Origin: an uncultured Ruminococcus sp.
Lineage (GTDB): Bacteria > Bacillota > Clostridia > Oscillospirales > Ruminococcaceae
Reading direction: 5' to 3'
Length of the DNA stretch: 64,000 nt
NCBI RefSeq assembly: GCF_934476685.1
Contig: NZ_CAKSNX010000002.1
Location: 62,001-126,000, forward strand
Shown here: piece after piece, positions 16,334 through 25,086 of the stretch
Numbering within the stretch: position 1 is the stretch's first letter
How the letters are laid out: each line of letters opens with the position of its first letter
The notes under the pieces: generated by a model
The model's input: the letters and a program-made list of their open reading frames with translations, nothing else
Databases searched by the model: none
What the model was told of the DNA's origin: nothing
Program-made: the position numbers and the translations under genes

Positions 16334-16909
16334 ATGGCGAATGTAAATATGTATCCAAAAGATACTATTGAAAATTATATGCAAGAAGATAAAGAATTAG
16401 CTAAAGCAATATTGGAGGCTTTTTCAAAACTGTATATATATGATAAATATCTTATATCAAATAAACCTAAAATAGAGCTTGAAAATGATAAAGCATTTAT
16501 AGGTTTAAATCACCACGTTGGAGAAAGATCAATTGTTTTTCGCTTTGCTTATTATTTACAAAAAATTCTTGATGAGCGTAATTTATATACTGACTATAAT
16601 TTGGACTGCGAGTATAATCGTAATGGATATGGCCCCAAATTTATTGATTCTTTAGGAAAAAATGTATATCCCGATTTGATAATTCATAAAAGAGGTAGTA
16701 ATGATAATAATTTGTTGGTAATGGAATTTAAAACATACTGGAATGATAATCAGGAAGACGATATAAAAAAAATTAAAGCCTTTATTAACGAAAATAACGG
16801 GTATAAGTATAAATATGGAATAGCTGTATTAATAGGTGAAAATGAAGTGAATTTAAAACTGATAAACAAAGATAAATCAATATCGGTAGATGATAGGACA
16901 TATAAATGA
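16334..16909 (+). CDS. PD-(D/E)XK nuclease-fold protein inserted in a signalling operon
   Basis: A 191-residue soluble protein, strongly AT-rich compared with both neighbours. The core GERSIVFRFAYYLQ, then YPDLIIHKRGSNDNNLLVMEFK, gives the PD..(D/E)XK pattern: Asp in PDLI and Glu-x-Lys in EFK. The end is Lys-rich. Such proteins are usually annotated only as hypothetical and occur in mobile or defence-associated settings, so nuclease activity is inferred. It starts five bases after the regulator stop and its stop overlaps the kinase start (ATGA), so the three genes are translationally linked. Composition suggests recent acquisition. Confidence 0.7.
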   Translation: MANVNMYPKDTIENYMQEDKELAKAILEAFSKLYIYDKYLISNKPKIELENDKAFIGLNHHVGERSIVFRFAYYLQKILDERNLYTDYNLDCEYNRNGYGPKFIDSLGKNVYPDLIIHKRGSNDNNLLVMEFKTYWNDNQEDDIKKIKAFINENNGYKYKYGIAVLIGENEVNLKLINKDKSISVDDRTYK

Positions 16910-17631
16910 TTATAATTATTTTAATACTTATATTGATAGGTTTATTTTTAGCGTATTATTTTCTCCGTCGCACACTCTACAACATGGTCGACCGCCGCAT
17001 AGAGCGCTTTCAGAGTGAACTTATCGAAAAGCAGGTCAACGAAATTCAGAATATGTATCGTCAGGTGCGTGGCTGGCGGCACGATTACCGCAACCATATA
17101 CAGAATATGAAAATTCTCCTCTCCGAGAATAATTATATCAAGCTCGACAGCTATCTTGATGAACTTGCGGAAGATCTGAACACCGTTGATACAGTCATAA
17201 AAACAGGCAACATAATGGCAGACGCTGTGCTTAACAGCAAGTTGAGCGTTGCCGAAAAGCTTAATATCAAAACCACTGTCAAGGTGGTAATACCTGAAAA
17301 TATTCCCCTTACTGACGTTGAACTTTGTGCTGTTTTGGGAAATCTTCTCGACAATGCGGCGGAAGCCTGTGAAAAGCTTGCGGAAGAGGAACGCTTTCTG
17401 CGTGTGTATATAAGCAAGCTTAAAGGGCAGTTTTACATATCTGTTCAGAACGCCGCAGGCAGCGTAAACAAAGTTGGCGGAGTGTACCGCTCCACCAAAG
17501 AGGGTGAACACGGCTACGGTCTTTTCCGTATCGACCGCATAGCCAAAAAGTACGGCGGATATGTCAATCGACAGAATGAGGAGGGCATTTTCGCCACGGA
17601 GATAATGCTGCCGTTGAAAAATGCAGTATAA
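16906..17631 (+). CDS. GHKL sensor histidine kinase, single membrane anchor
   Basis: 241 residues. The first 20 (MIIIILILILIGLFLAYYFL) are one membrane segment, so the usual multi-span sensor region of AgrC-like kinases is missing. A coiled region leads to the phospho-acceptor helix WRHDYRNHIQN. The ATPase domain has LLDNAAEAC (N box) and GEHGYGLFRIDRIAKKYGG (G box). It is the partner of the LytTR regulator 580 bases upstream. The ATG overlaps the stop of the preceding nuclease-like gene. The shortened sensor suggests that ligand detection depends on another protein or on the membrane. Confidence 0.88.
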   Translation: MIIIILILILIGLFLAYYFLRRTLYNMVDRRIERFQSELIEKQVNEIQNMYRQVRGWRHDYRNHIQNMKILLSENNYIKLDSYLDELAEDLNTVDTVIKTGNIMADAVLNSKLSVAEKLNIKTTVKVVIPENIPLTDVELCAVLGNLLDNAAEACEKLAEEERFLRVYISKLKGQFYISVQNAAGSVNKVGGVYRSTKEGEHGYGLFRIDRIAKKYGGYVNRQNEEGIFATEIMLPLKNAV

Positions 17632-17646
17632 ACCATAACAATTTTA

Positions 17647-17677
17647 CCTTTCGTGCAATATATCGACCGTTCGTGCA
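17647..17677 (+). promoter_or_regulatory. Direct-repeat operator, probable LytTR site
   Basis: ACCTTTCGTGCA and ACCGTTCGTGCA lie 20 bases apart start to start (two helical turns), between the kinase and the ABC genes. Tandem direct repeats with this pitch upstream of a promoter are the usual binding pattern of LytTR regulators. Confidence 0.6.
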
Positions 17678-17731
17678 GAAATCAACACAAGCGGCCTTTT
17701 TTGTGATATCATCAGATAAAGAGGTGAGAAT

Positions 17732-19606
17732 ATGAAACGTGTAAAAATCGCAAAGTACACAAAAGAAAAACGTCAGAAAGCGAGGGACAAGTACAATAAA
17801 GAGCAAAGCAAAATAAAGTACAAGACCTTTGAAAATATGCGCTATACTCTTTATGAGCTTTGGAAAAGCCAGCCGATAATGCTGATATTGATCGTATTGC
17901 ATATATTTTCAAGTGTCGCCGCCACACTTTTTAATACGTTCACAAGCAAATATGTTGTTGAGCTTGCGCTGGGAACTTCATCACGCACAAGGCTTGCAGT
18001 CATATGCCTGCTGCTTATAGTCGGCGAGCGTATGTCAAAGTATATCGAAAATGAGACCAACGATTATCGTGGATATAGGGGCAACTTCATTTTTCTAAAT
18101 CATATGCTGCGAAAAATGCAGCGCAAGCATATGTCGACTGACTATGAGAACAACGAAAGCTGCGAGAACAGCAACCTGATGCAAAAGGCGCAGACAGGCT
18201 CAGACTACATAACCTATCGGACAGTTGATACCATTCAAGATTTTCTTATGGCGCTGATACAGCTTGCAGCATACGGCGGTATACTTTCAATGCTTGACCC
18301 TATAATGATCCTTATCGTCGGCGTTCCTGCCATTACGGTCTATTATCTTGAGCGGCACAAAATGAAGTGGATATGGAATATGGCGGATAATTGGCAGCAG
18401 TATGACCGTGAGCTTAATTATATCAGCAATGCAGGCGGAGATTTTTCTTCGGCAAAAGATGTACGCATTTTCGGAATGGATAAATGGTTCACAAAAATTT
18501 TTGATCGCTCATATGCAAACCGATTGAACTGGTATGAACAGCAGGACGAATGGATATTCCGTCACAATGTGGTGTCAATTATCATCTTGCGGCTTGCAGA
18601 TTTTGCCGCTTATGCTTATGTTATTTATATGGTAGTTAAAGGCAATATCGGTGCAGGCGATTTCGTGCTTTATTTCAATTCCATATGGAATTTCGGTCAT
18701 TCTATCAGAGTGGCATTTGACAAATTTTCGGGTTTCAAGTGGCTTTCAAACAACACTTCATATGCGAGAGAATATCTCGATATGCCTGATAAGACCAATC
18801 GTGGCAAGGGAGAAAAACTTCCCACAGGGGAGTGCGAGCTTGAATTTAGAAACGTAAGTTATACATACTCAGGCGCTGAAAAGCCTACCATTCAGAATGT
18901 TTCATTTACCCTGCATAAGGGCGAAAAGCTTGCCCTTGTGGGACTTAACGGCGCAGGAAAGACCACGCTCATAAAGCTTATGTGCGGACTTTACGACCCC
19001 ACAGAGGGCGAGATATTGCTAAACGGCAAGCCGGTGAACAGCTATAACAGAGATGAATATTTTACACTTTTCGGCGCAGTTTTTCAGGATATCGCCTTGC
19101 TTGCGGTGACTATTGCTGAAAATATCGCAGGTGCAGACGTGGATAATTTTGACCGTGAAAGGGTTTATGATTGCCTAAAAAATGCAGGACTTTATGACAA
19201 AGTTATGAGCCTGCCCGAAAAGGAAAACACAAGGCTTGTGAAGTCAGTTTTTGAAAATGCCACCGAGCTTTCGGGCGGTCAAACGCAAAAGCTTGCTCTT
19301 GCAAGGGCATTATACAAAGACGCACCGATACTCCTTCTTGACGAGCCGACAGCCGCCCTTGACCCTATCGCAGAGCAGGAAATGTATTTGAAATACGCCG
19401 ATTTCACCAAAGGCAAATCAAGCGTTTTCATATCGCACCGCCTTGCTTCAACAAGGTTCTGCGACAGGATAATAATGATAGAAAACGGTACTTTGACGGA
19501 AACAGGCACTCATGCCCAGCTTATGGCACAGGGCGGAAAATACGCTGAACTTTTTGAGCTTCAAAGTTCCTATTACAATGATAAGGGGGTGCAGATAAAT
19601 GAGTAA
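17732..19606 (+). CDS. ABC exporter half-transporter A (permease-ATPase)
   Basis: 624 residues with an N-terminal basic region, about six membrane segments (residues 45-320) and a C-terminal ATPase: Walker A LVGLNGAGKTTLIKL, signature ELSGGQTQKLALARAL, Walker B ILLLDEPTAALD and the H-loop ISHRLAS. It is an ABC-B-type exporter. The downstream gene encodes a second full half-transporter overlapping by eight bases, so the pair probably forms a heterodimer. The substrate is unknown; peptide or drug export is likely given the LytTR/GHKL control. SD AGAGGTG. Confidence 0.9.
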   Translation: MKRVKIAKYTKEKRQKARDKYNKEQSKIKYKTFENMRYTLYELWKSQPIMLILIVLHIFSSVAATLFNTFTSKYVVELALGTSSRTRLAVICLLLIVGERMSKYIENETNDYRGYRGNFIFLNHMLRKMQRKHMSTDYENNESCENSNLMQKAQTGSDYITYRTVDTIQDFLMALIQLAAYGGILSMLDPIMILIVGVPAITVYYLERHKMKWIWNMADNWQQYDRELNYISNAGGDFSSAKDVRIFGMDKWFTKIFDRSYANRLNWYEQQDEWIFRHNVVSIIILRLADFAAYAYVIYMVVKGNIGAGDFVLYFNSIWNFGHSIRVAFDKFSGFKWLSNNTSYAREYLDMPDKTNRGKGEKLPTGECELEFRNVSYTYSGAEKPTIQNVSFTLHKGEKLALVGLNGAGKTTLIKLMCGLYDPTEGEILLNGKPVNSYNRDEYFTLFGAVFQDIALLAVTIAENIAGADVDNFDRERVYDCLKNAGLYDKVMSLPEKENTRLVKSVFENATELSGGQTQKLALARALYKDAPILLLDEPTAALDPIAEQEMYLKYADFTKGKSSVFISHRLASTRFCDRIIMIENGTLTETGTHAQLMAQGGKYAELFELQSSYYNDKGVQINE

Positions 19607-21503
19607 GAATGAGAACAACGAAGAAAAGCTTTCTGCAAAGGAAAAACGTGAGATAATTAAGCGAACGCTGAAAGCTGTAAGGGTCGCCGACAGCGGTTAT
19701 CTCATAAGAGATACCATCGAATATGTGCTGGGTCTTGTTACAGAATTTATCTTTATATATCTGTCTGCCCTTGTTATCGACGGCATTACGCAGTCAAAAC
19801 CTGTTGGAACTCTTCTTTCTTATGCGGCGATAGTCGTTGGCGTGCAGGCTGTGATATTTATGATAAAGTTGTTTCTTTTAAGACGTTCAAGTTCTCAGAC
19901 TTTTGCCAGAAGTACAAATCTGCATAAAAACCTTTGGCAAAAAGTAATGACAATGGATTTTATCCACCTTGAAAGCACCGATACACAAAACAGATTTTCA
20001 AACGCAGATAATCAGGTCGATAATAATAACGCCGGCATACCAGCCGTGTGCGGCTATGTCAGATATTCGATCGGCGGAATATTTTTGATAATAACAGGCG
20101 TTATACTTATCATACCAATGGCTTTTGTAAAGCCTGTCACTACAACGGGTTTCAGCGGTTTTGTTCAGTCGATATGGGGCTTTCTTGCGGTTGTGGTAAT
20201 TATCACTTTGCTTGAAATGCTTAAATCTTTGGTCATAAACCCTAAAGCGATACTTGGTTTTGAAAAGGTATATAATGACAAAAAGATCATTCAGGCAAAT
20301 CGTGCAGGGGGCTTTTTTGGTAATTACATTCTCGGCAACTATCGAAACGGCAAAGAGATAAGAATATATTCTCAGCAAAAGCTCATTGAAAAAGAGCTTG
20401 ACAAAGCACGAGATGAGATATCAGAGGGCTGGCTAAAAGCATTTAAGTCCGCTATGCTGCCGAATTTTCTTTGTCAGCTGGTCAATATCCTCACAAAGGC
20501 GCTTATGTACGGCTTTGCGGTTATGAGGGCGGCAAGCGGAATGTTATCCCCAGGCGAGGTGATAGCCTTTGCGCTGTATTTTGAAAAGATATCCGCAGGC
20601 GTGTCAGAGCTTTCTGACTTTTACGGACTGCTTAAAATCACGCCGACATTCTGCAAGAAATATTTTGATTTTCTCGATATCCCCGACGAAAAGTACAAAG
20701 GCACTATCCCCACAGAAAAGCGTGATGATAACGAATACGAATTTGAGTTCAAACACGTTTGGTTCAAGTACCCAAACAGCGAAGAGTATGTGCTAAAGGA
20801 TGTCAACCTCAAATGGCGTATCGGTGAAAAAATGGCACTTGTGGGCAGGAATGGTTCGGGCAAATCCACGCTCATAAAGCTCCTTTGCAGGCTCTATGAC
20901 GCAACAAAGGGGGAAATAACACTCAACGGTATTGATATCCGCAAGTACTCCTATGAGGACTATATGCAGCTTTTCTCCGTAGTCTTTCAGGATTCAAAGC
21001 TGTTCTCATTCAGCCTTGCAGAAAACGTTGCCGCCGATACCGAGTTTGACAGCGATCTTGTTGAATCCTGCGTCAGAAAAGCAGGACTTTCCGACCGACT
21101 TGACAAAATGCCCGATGGCATAAACACTTACATTTATAAAGACTTCAATGAAAACGGCGTGGAGATATCTGGAGGCGAGGCGCAAAAGCTCTGCCTTGCA
21201 AGGGCGATCTACAAAGGTTCGCCGTTCATAGTCCTTGATGAGCCCACCGCCGCTCTTGATCCAATCTCCGAATACGACATTTACACTAAATTTAATAGTA
21301 TTGTCGGCACTCGCACAGCGATATATATTTCTCACAGGCTGTCAAGCTGCCGATTTTGTGACGATATAACCGTCCTTGACAACGGCAGTATAGCAGAACG
21401 TGGTACGCATGATGAGCTTATATCACATGGCGACATATATTCTGCAATGTGGTTTGCGCAGGCCGAATACTACAAAGACACCGCAGGCGAATTGTTCGTA
21501 TAG
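19599..21503 (+). CDS. ABC exporter half-transporter B (permease-ATPase)
   Basis: 634 residues with the same architecture as its upstream partner: membrane domain about residues 35-335, then an ATPase with LVGRNGSGKSTLIKL, EISGGEAQKLCLARAI, FIVLDEPTAALD and ISHRLSS. The catalytic Glu after Walker B is present in both partners, so neither site is obviously dead. The SD AAGGGGGTG lies inside the end of the first gene. No precursor peptide, protease or immunity gene is visible next to it, so a bacteriocin role cannot be claimed. Confidence 0.9.
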   Translation: MSKNENNEEKLSAKEKREIIKRTLKAVRVADSGYLIRDTIEYVLGLVTEFIFIYLSALVIDGITQSKPVGTLLSYAAIVVGVQAVIFMIKLFLLRRSSSQTFARSTNLHKNLWQKVMTMDFIHLESTDTQNRFSNADNQVDNNNAGIPAVCGYVRYSIGGIFLIITGVILIIPMAFVKPVTTTGFSGFVQSIWGFLAVVVIITLLEMLKSLVINPKAILGFEKVYNDKKIIQANRAGGFFGNYILGNYRNGKEIRIYSQQKLIEKELDKARDEISEGWLKAFKSAMLPNFLCQLVNILTKALMYGFAVMRAASGMLSPGEVIAFALYFEKISAGVSELSDFYGLLKITPTFCKKYFDFLDIPDEKYKGTIPTEKRDDNEYEFEFKHVWFKYPNSEEYVLKDVNLKWRIGEKMALVGRNGSGKSTLIKLLCRLYDATKGEITLNGIDIRKYSYEDYMQLFSVVFQDSKLFSFSLAENVAADTEFDSDLVESCVRKAGLSDRLDKMPDGINTYIYKDFNENGVEISGGEAQKLCLARAIYKGSPFIVLDEPTAALDPISEYDIYTKFNSIVGTRTAIYISHRLSSCRFCDDITVLDNGSIAERGTHDELISHGDIYSAMWFAQAEYYKDTAGELFV

Positions 21504-21617
21504 ATGGAGCAGCATTTAGGTTATCAATTTATCCGAGATATCACAAACCCCATCTCTCATGGTATTTCTATTATACCACAGGAGGCGGGGTTTAAATTAT
21601 ATAATCAACAGAAATTC
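21504..21617. other. Intergenic end of exporter operon
   Basis: Contains AACCCCATCTCTC..GAGGCGGGGTTT, a loose inverted repeat at about 21550-21593 that may terminate the exporter transcript. No gene is seen. Confidence 0.35.
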
Positions 21618-21750
21618 TTACTGCTTTTCTGTCGGTCTTAACGGTCCGTAAAAATAGCTTGCAGTTGCTCCGCCGTCTATGAGAAGCGTCGAACTTGCGA
21701 ACAGGAGCTTCAGCCTGCCGCACTCATTATCATTATGAGTACGGCTGTCT
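21618..21750 (-). pseudogene. C-terminal remnant of an SDR oxidoreductase
   Basis: The minus strand reads CGRLKLLFASSTLLIDGG and then ATASYFYGPLRPTEKQ and a stop at 21618. The phrase ending LLIDGGA is the typical C-terminus of classical short-chain dehydrogenases (usual form LVVDGG). Only about 40 residues remain with no start or Rossmann region, so it is a fragment of a lost gene. Confidence 0.6.
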
Positions 21751-22007
21751 TTAGGAACATTATTAAGTTTGAGATATTGTCATCAATTTGTACGAGTGTA
21801 AAGATAATCTTCCACATTTGATATAAGTAACAAACTTCTATTAAATCTTTATCGTCGCTTCTTCATATCTATTGCTATTTTCGGAGCATTCAATTCTGAC
21901 GGTCAGTTCTGTTCACCTTCTCTACTTTCTGCATAGATTCCTATTTTTAATTGCAGCTCTTGATTTGTATGGCGATCGTATTATTGCTTAAGGATCTAAT
22001 TTCCAAG
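21751..22007. other. No recognisable gene
   Basis: AT-rich sequence between the SDR fragment and the zinc-ribbon protein, with no supported ORF on either strand. Confidence 0.4.
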
Positions 22008-22625
22008 TTATTCAATATCGCTTTTCAGTTCACAATAAGCAACTTTTTCATTATTATAAAACATATAAAATCTTTCTCCTTTATTGAAGTCAATATTGCG
22101 ATCTGATATAGGAATGGATTTTATATTAGCGTCAAAAGACTCTGATGATATAAATTTAACATCTTCTATCGAAATACAAAAAGTATGTGAAATAGGCTTA
22201 TCATTTATATCTACAAAGCAAATAGGGAAAATTCGTTTTTCTGAAAACAAGATTTTTCGTTTGATCAACGAAAAATCTTTTATCAAAGTAAAATTCGCAG
22301 TGCCTTTTTTCCTAGGTATGAAATGTTTCGTTTCCATCTCCAAGGGCAAAGCTATACAGATAATAGAGTAGATGATCCAAAATATAAATATACTATAAAT
22401 TGCAAACACATATTTTAAAAAAATAATAAAAGCCAAACCGACAATGGCTCCTAACCCATAGATCCAACCGTATCTATATATTTTGCTATAATTACCACAG
22501 TTAGGGCAATGATAATGACCTCTTTGAAAAAATCTGCCATTTAATTCTTCGCCGCACCATGGACACCTTTTGTTTAATTTCATAATAACACCTGCTGCTT
22601 TATGACTAAGTTTTGTTGATTTCAT
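22008..22625 (-). CDS. Zinc-ribbon membrane protein, unknown function
   Basis: Up to 205 residues from ATG 22625 (SD GAGGGG); a second ATG at 22583 with AGGTG begins directly before the ribbon (MKLNKRCPWCGEEL). A zinc ribbon CPWCG..CPNCG is followed by two hydrophobic segments (about residues 54-95) and a C-terminal beta-rich domain of about 100 residues. This looks like an inner-membrane protein with a cytoplasmic metal-binding N-terminus. I recognise no named family. It is AT-rich, and 10 bases separate it from the lysR gene upstream in the same direction. Confidence 0.65.
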   Translation of the reverse strand: MKSTKLSHKAAGVIMKLNKRCPWCGEELNGRFFQRGHYHCPNCGNYSKIYRYGWIYGLGAIVGLAFIIFLKYVFAIYSIFIFWIIYSIICIALPLEMETKHFIPRKKGTANFTLIKDFSLIKRKILFSEKRIFPICFVDINDKPISHTFCISIEDVKFISSESFDANIKSIPISDRNIDFNKGERFYMFYNNEKVAYCELKSDIE

Positions 22626-22635
22626 TTTATTCCCC

Positions 22636-23508
22636 TCAAAATTGTTTTTTTAATACCTCAATAAATTCCTGCGTATGTTTAGTCGGGTTGTCCGTTCTCA
22701 TAAATGCACAGTACCGCCTTATTATCGGCTGTCCGTTTCTAAGAAGCTTTACGGTTTTTACTGCTTTTTGCAAGGAATCACAGCTGCCCTCTATCGGCAT
22801 AAATCCCTTGCCCTGAATGACAAGTATGTGAGCATCGTCCATATTTTCCGTAAAGCATATCTCACTTTTAAAGCCAAGATCCTGACAATAAAATCTGCGT
22901 TCGGTTTCCTGCTGTTCGGGAGAGGAAAGCAGTATGATCGGCGTGTTTTTCAGATCGGCAATATCCACCTCATCAAGTTGGGAAATGGGACTGTTCGCCG
23001 ATATCTCAGCACAGTATTCACGGATATCCAGCACGATATTTACATATTCATCTGAAAATGCTCTCCGCTGATCATTAAGCACAATATCAAGTTCGCCGTT
23101 TCGCAGAAGTTCATAAAGCGCATCATGATTATCATACATAACATCTATTGTCACATCTGGGAATTGTGCCGTAAATTCCGATACAGCATTCTGAAATTCA
23201 GCGCCGCAGTAGCCTTTCAGCACACCAATATGCAGCTGTTCGCCCTTTTGCCCCGAAATGCGCTGAAGCTCACGGCATATGAAATCATAATCTGAAACCA
23301 GCACAAGGCTTTTCTTGTAAAAATATTCGCCTGCCTCCGTAAGGGTAAAACTGCGCTTTCTGCGGTTCAGCAGCGGTACGCCAAGTTCATCTTCAAACGC
23401 TTTTATCTGCTGTGATATTGCAGATTGAGAAATATAATGTTTCTCCGCAGCCGCAGTAAAGCTGCCTAGCTGTACTACCGACTGAAAATATCTGATCTGT
23501 TTAAACAT
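22636..23508 (-). CDS. LysR-family transcriptional regulator
   Basis: 290 residues. The N-terminal winged helix-turn-helix reads FKQIRYFQSVVQLGSFTAAA and SQSAISQQIKAFEDELGVPL, the standard LysR signature, followed by a periplasmic-binding-like effector domain (HIGVLKGYCGAEFQ...). The target is not shown by the sequence; the nearest candidate is the interrupted flavodoxin gene upstream on the same strand, since LysR genes beside flavodoxin or reductase genes are common. It is 42 bases from that gene. Confidence 0.92.
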   Translation of the reverse strand: MFKQIRYFQSVVQLGSFTAAAEKHYISQSAISQQIKAFEDELGVPLLNRRKRSFTLTEAGEYFYKKSLVLVSDYDFICRELQRISGQKGEQLHIGVLKGYCGAEFQNAVSEFTAQFPDVTIDVMYDNHDALYELLRNGELDIVLNDQRRAFSDEYVNIVLDIREYCAEISANSPISQLDEVDIADLKNTPIILLSSPEQQETERRFYCQDLGFKSEICFTENMDDAHILVIQGKGFMPIEGSCDSLQKAVKTVKLLRNGQPIIRRYCAFMRTDNPTKHTQEFIEVLKKQF

Positions 23509-23550
23509 AATTATGATCCTTTATGTAAATTTAATTTATTCGTATAGCTG

Positions 23551-24066
23551 TTATACTGATCTCTTTGCCCATTCTGCGATCTTGCTTTCGCTATGCTGAG
23601 TTTCCGCACCGTGAATCGAAAGACCCTTTTTGATAACTGCTCCGCCGCAAAGCTTTTTCAGATCACGTTCGCTTGAACCCATACCGCTGCCTTCATTTGT
23701 GCAGAAAGGAATGATAGTTTTGCCTGTCGTATCGTACTTTTCAAGCATTGTAAACATACACATAGGCATTGTGCCCCACCAGTTAGGATAGCCGACAAAG
23801 ATCGTGTCATAGTCTTCAAAATTTTCGGGGTAAGCCTTTAGTTCAGGACGTGCGTCTGCACGGAGTTCAGCCTTTGCCTCTTCAATGCAGGTCATATAGC
23901 TTGTTGAGTAAGGCTTTGCTGTGTCGATCTTAAAGAGGTCTCCGCCGACAGCTTTTTGAATAAACTCTGCCGCAATTTCGGTATTGCCTTTGGAAAGTTC
24001 CTTTATAGAACCGTTTCAGTAGTTTTCTCCCTTGCGTGAATAATAAACGATAAGTATTTTTGCCAT
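23551..24066 (-). pseudogene. Flavodoxin gene interrupted by an in-frame TGA
   Basis: From ATG 24066 the minus strand reads MAKILIVYYSRKGENY, TGA (24016-24018), then NGSIKELSKGNTEIAAEF and continues in the same frame to 23551 for about 170 codons in total, with the flavodoxin core DTIFVGYPNWWGTMPM and PFCTNEGSGMGSSERDL. The usual residue at the stop position is aromatic or Val (here TGG to TGA is one change). The rest of the gene is intact, so this is a recent nonsense mutation, a base error, or read-through. SD GGAGGAGATC precedes the ATG. Confidence 0.85.
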
Positions 24067-24174
24067 TGTGATCTCCTCCGTTTCTTTTATGACTTTATTA
24101 TATCACATAATTTCACTGCAATCAATCTTGATTTCTAATTTCATATATAAGTTTTTCTTATGTATACTAAAAAT

Positions 24175-24210
24175 ATCGGCAGGCACATTGTAATTCAAGT
24201 GCCTGCCGAT
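24175..24210. terminator. Terminator of the SirTM operon
   Basis: ATCGGCAGGCAC pairs perfectly with GTGCCTGCCGAT around a 12-base loop; on the minus strand it is followed by ATTTTTAG. It lies 10 bases after the SirTM stop. Confidence 0.8.
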
Positions 24211-24219
24211 CTGTATGTA

Positions 24220-25086
24220 TCATATGCTGTTAAGAGTCCGTCTTATGTCTGCGTTGATGAGAATTGATCTTGATGAAATTTCATCTGGACAAAAAGCCTC
24301 GCCGTAATTTACGCAGGCATAGACCGCTTTGTGATTTTTCGCTGTCATCTGCCAGAATGGATACTTGATGATAGCGGGAGTGTTATATCCCACACCAAGC
24401 TCCAAAAACAAAATGTGCATATCCTTATGCCGACGGATAAAGTCATTATACCTGTCATTAGCTTTGTACCAGCCGTCGTCCTGAACAAATTTATCGTCTG
24501 CACGAAGATTCATTGTCATAGGTTTTCCGCATTTCGGACAGCGAGGGATAAGTTCCGTGGGTATACGCATATTTTCCTGTTCAGCATACATTTTTCGGAT
24601 AATATCCTCATTGTCATAGGTCTTCTGACAGCATGGTTCTGAACATTGAAAAAGTCCGTAATCACCTTGTGTGTAGAAAAGTCTGTGCTTGTCAAAACCT
24701 GCTTTCTGAAACTGGTGGTCTACATTGGTTGTCAGCACAAAATAATCTTTGTCTTTCACAAGTTCAAAAAGTTCCTTGTAAGTACCGTTGTCAACGTCCA
24801 TATAGCGATTGATATAAATGTATCTCGACCAGTATGCCCAGTGTTCCTCCAAAGTTTCAAAGGGGTAAAATCCACCCGAATACATATCCCGAAAGTTGTA
24901 TTTTTCAATAAAATCCGAGAAATATTTTTCAAAGCGCTCTCCGCTGTATGTAAAACCTGCCGCAGTGGAAAGTCCTGCTCCTGCACCAATGACAATGGCG
25001 TCAGCGGTTTCTATTTCATTTTTCAAACGTTCTATCTCAACCGAGAAGCCTGCTGTAGATCTTGTAGTCTTTCTCTGTAAAAACAT
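24220..25086 (-). CDS. Class M sirtuin (SirTM), protein ADP-ribosyltransferase
   Basis: SirTM enzymes use NAD+ to mono-ADP-ribosylate a partner protein, linked in other bacteria to oxidative stress. Visible motifs are DAIVIGAGAGLSTAAGFTYSG (NAD loop), VLTTNVDHQFQKAGFD, YTQGDYGLFQCSEPCC (the position of the deacetylase His is replaced) and a zinc site CCQ..CPKCG. It is 288 residues long. The ATG at 25086 lies inside the end of the macrodomain gene (50-base overlap); a TTG near residue 22 is an alternative start. The GcvH-like and lipoate-ligase partners of classical SirTM operons are not seen here. Confidence 0.88.
   Translation of the reverse strand: MFLQRKTTRSTAGFSVEIERLKNEIETADAIVIGAGAGLSTAAGFTYSGERFEKYFSDFIEKYNFRDMYSGGFYPFETLEEHWAYWSRYIYINRYMDVDNGTYKELFELVKDKDYFVLTTNVDHQFQKAGFDKHRLFYTQGDYGLFQCSEPCCQKTYDNEDIIRKMYAEQENMRIPTELIPRCPKCGKPMTMNLRADDKFVQDDGWYKANDRYNDFIRRHKDMHILFLELGVGYNTPAIIKYPFWQMTAKNHKAVYACVNYGEAFCPDEISSRSILINADIRRTLNSI

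Noticed and set aside
16948..17511. 187-residue minus-strand ORF over the histidine kinase
   Set aside because: Shadow of the kinase gene; the plus frame has clear kinase motifs.
17732..21503. Bacteriocin export cluster
   Set aside because: No leader peptide, peptidase domain or immunity gene was seen near the exporter pair, so no peptide product can be claimed.
24016..24018. Selenocysteine codon in the flavodoxin
   Set aside because: Flavodoxins have no Sec at this site and I see no SECIS-type hairpin after the TGA; a nonsense change is simpler.
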